Source: Loxodes magnus
Lineage: Eukaryota > Ciliophora > Karyorelictea > Loxodida > Loxodidae
DNA: 64,000 bases
Assembly (NCBI GenBank): GCA_946699065.1
Contig: CAMPDV010001248.1
Span: forward strand, 56,960 to 120,959
Reading direction: 5' to 3'
Positions 61,352-64,000 of this stretch are shown here, piece by piece. The translations under genes were made by a program, and so were the position numbers. Under the pieces are notes generated by a model. The model was not told the DNA's origin and did not search any database. It saw nothing but the letters and a program-made list of their open reading frames with translations. Within the stretch, counting starts at the first letter, position 1. Every line of letters starts with the position of its first letter.

Positions 61352-63609
61352 ATTTATAAAATGAAGATTGAATTAAATATTAAAGTTGATTCCTGAAAGC
61401 TAGCTTTATTGAATTTAATTACCTTAGTTGTTTAGAATTAAAGAATGATGGCAGCAATCTTTCTATCTATTATTAAATAAACTCTAAAGTATAAAAAGAT
61501 AATAATTATGTTTACTTGATATGAATGTATTTTATAATGGAAAGCTATTTCCTGAAGAAAAAGCATAAATTAGTAAAAGTAGATGGGCTAAAAATAGGTA
61601 TTTTAGGTAGTTTTGATTTTAGTTTGATATTAATATATTATAAAGGTAAATGTAGAAATAGAGATAAATAAATGTTCTACATTTAGTTGGTGGTAATAAT
61701 TTAGTTTATTTATTTCTCTGCCATTATTATTAAACTAATATTAATTATTAAATTTGCTATCTAAATTTATGTGTTAGTTTATTATTTAAATGCATTTACT
61801 TCTATCACTTCCCTAAATCATGCTTGCTATTAATTTAGATAATGCTAGTTCTTAAATGATTTATTGTTAAATGATATATATTTAAATTAATGTATATCTA
61901 TTGGTAGATAATTGATTATTATTATTTAAGGTAATTAAGTTTATTTCAAGTAACAGCACTAATAGCATCATCAAATACTAGTTATCTTAGATGTTGCAAA
62001 TAGTATGCTTTCATCCTTTGTAAGTCTAAGCTTATTAGAAATATCTTAATTTAATAAAGCAAGGTATGAATACTTTTATATATTAAAGTTCTTTAGAATA
62101 TACCTGTTGACTTAATTTAGATTCTAGATATATGAAAGACTTATAAAAAGCATCTTATTAATTTATTAGTACTAAGTTTATAAAACTACTAAGTTGCAAT
62201 TAGAAATCCTTTTCATTTAACACTATTCTACTTTTCATCTAAATTAGGACTTTCCTTTCTTCTTTGGAGCTATTTAAATCTAACTTATATTAGATATTAA
62301 TATTAAATTACTAGTAAGCTACAAAAGCATTTATTTATTTTAAGAAATCAATTTAAGATTTATAAATAGCAAAATTTTATGATATAGCTGCAAATAATAA
62401 CTAATATTCTTTAAGAAATTACGCTACACTAGAAATTTAATATAGATAGACAATCATTTCCTATTAGTTTATACATAGTCTTTTTATTCAATCAGTAGAA
62501 TGTATTGCCTCTTCAAAACTTTATACAAATATAATCAAAGGAGATAACTTTATTTATCTGCCTTCATAACAGAAATCTCTATTTTATCTGAACAAACTGA
62601 TAAAAGACTCTCTTATCTAAAACTTTCTAATTTCAAATTTAGAACCAAAGAAGAACAGATTGCTAGTTAAACCTTATATAATTTGGTCTCTAGATTTCAA
62701 TTACAAATGTAGGTAAAATTAACCAATCAAATATATCAAATTATCAGTCTTCATACTTGACTCTACAACTTACAAACTAATAAACCTTTAATTATTTCAA
62801 AATTGAGACAATCCCAGTTTCTGCTAATCATCCTAGCGCTTAGTTAAATAAATATTTAATTACTGAGCCAAGAAAAGCTAGGAATTTTGAAAGAGAATTA
62901 AGAATCTTAAAATCAAGAACATTGCTAATATGAAATACAATGGCAGGATTAAAAGTTAATCATCAAAGGATCTGTAGAAGAAAAATAATTTAGTTATAGC
63001 TATCCTTATTATGTTGTAGTAACTGCTTGACAACAGCGAATTTTCCATTATTCTATAAAAACTAAACATTAGCATAAATTGGAAATGTTCTAAAAAATAA
63101 ATTTTTGAAGATATTAAATATAATGATTGCTACTATTATATTTCCTTCAAATATACCTTTAAAACTGCTTAAAAGTAGTAAATTAAAAAACTTTTTATTA
63201 AGCAACTAATAAAAGGATTTCTTGCTAGTTTATTTAACAGCAACCAATTTTATTTATTAACTACCAATCAAAATATAAAGATTAACAATAAAATATATTT
63301 AATGAGTACTCACCTTAAAAGTCTTATAGAAATACAATTCTATAAAAATTACTAAAAGTAAAAGCTTAAAATTCTTATACCTTTAGTTGAGAAATTGAAG
63401 CTTAATTAAAGCATTGATGAAATAATATTGCTATTTGGACTTTATTTATAATATTTAGTTTATTTTAAAATTAATTATTTAAGTTCTATACCTAAAGAAA
63501 AAAGTTTGAAGTAATATAATGTTTTAAACTCTAAGATTATAAATTATATTAATGAATTTATTAGATTACTAGACTTGAGAATCTAATTAACTAATTACAT
63601 ATAAATAAA
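61352..63609. other. Spacer, second copy
   Basis: Same as 42,232-44,489, including the segment related to the palindrome arm. Confidence 0.5.
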
Positions 63610-64000
63610 TTTGATTATAGAGCGCGTAGTACCTCGTTGGTGTGCAGCTCTTTCCATATCTCAATATATGTCTGTTTCTTCAAGTAAGCCTTCAGGTAAT
63701 AGAAATTCTTCTCTTATTAGTTCCATATCTTAATCATTTTCTTCTTCATTATCTCTTGTTCTTCTGTCTTCTATCTATCTAAGGTTTATTAGATCTCTAT
63801 TGCAAGCTTAATTTTTTTACATACTTTGCTAATTTTCGTTTCCAATTATTTTCTTTTGATCAATCTTTTATGTACTCATAAAAATTATACTTTTCCTGCT
63901 CTATAGTCTTTTCCTATTTCTTTTTTTTCAGTCAATTTTCTTTTCTAAGTATCCTTTTTTTCTTTTTTCTAATTTATCTTTAATTTTTTATTATCAAGTC
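63610..64000 (-). mobile_element. LINE 3' end, second copy (cut by window end)
   Basis: Identical by eye to 44,490-44,880: 3' tail plus the last part of ORF2. The rest lies beyond the window. Confidence 0.85.

Larger units (their letters stand above)
49960..64000 (+). repeat. Second copy of the ~19.4-kb tandem duplication (incomplete)
   Basis: It matches 30,525-44,880 and continues off the window inside its own LINE. Order and orientation of all contents are the same. Confidence 0.95.

Noticed and set aside
1-64000. tRNA, rRNA, CRISPR arrays, telomere repeats
   Set aside because: Looked for by eye on both strands and not found. Covariance tools could still find a diverged tRNA.

Overview
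The window is very AT-rich and uses a ciliate genetic code in which all three standard stop codons are also read as amino acids. Paralogues inside the window show this directly. TAA and TAG stand where a sister copy has CAA or CAG, so UAR = Gln. TGA stands at conserved Trp positions or where a sister has TGG, so UGA = Trp. TGA also ends several intact frames, so it is a stop as well. This matches the ambiguous codes of karyorelict ciliates (Loxodes/Parduczia type) or the heterotrich Condylostoma. I cannot tell which from this window, nor whether it is germline or somatic DNA. A standard-code ORF scan is misleading here, and every frame is nearly open, so I called genes only from paralogy, domain motifs or amino-acid texture.

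Region 1 (1-13.8 kb) holds an older, diverged pair of membrane-protein genes (1-2,965). It also has two short retroelement-like units that code only for a coiled-coil/CCHC zinc-knuckle protein (3.68-4.51 and 8.31-9.29 kb), each between perfect 14-17 bp direct repeats. A GC-rich, highly self-complementary island lies at 5.73-6.02 kb. Two unassigned protein-like genes follow (10.3-10.9 kb on +, 11.0-13.2 kb on -).

Region 2 (13.8-29.6 kb) is a near-perfect palindrome: two 6.73-kb arms around a 2.33-kb loop. Each arm carries two intact paralogous membrane-protein genes pointing outward. A conserved ~40-bp block lies about 41 bp before each ATG. The distal part of each arm holds a decayed CCHC unit, whole on the left and cut by the arm end on the right.

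Region 3 (30.5-64.0 kb) is a tandem duplication with a period of about 19.4 kb. The unit contains several unassigned coding stretches, two SINE-like elements, an intact CCHC element with flanking direct repeats, an intact CAP/SCP-domain protein with a dual-acylation N-terminus, and an APE-type LINE. The LINE (RRM-like/CCHC ORF1; endonuclease + reverse transcriptase ORF2) and both SINE-like elements share one 3' tail. That is the signature of SINEs mobilised by a partner LINE. The second copy runs off the window inside its LINE.

No rRNA, tRNA, CRISPR array, LTR element or viral capsid/envelope gene was recognised. The most unusual contents are the CCHC-only mobile units, the palindromic membrane-gene cassette with its shared promoter-like block, and the LINE/SINE tail family.
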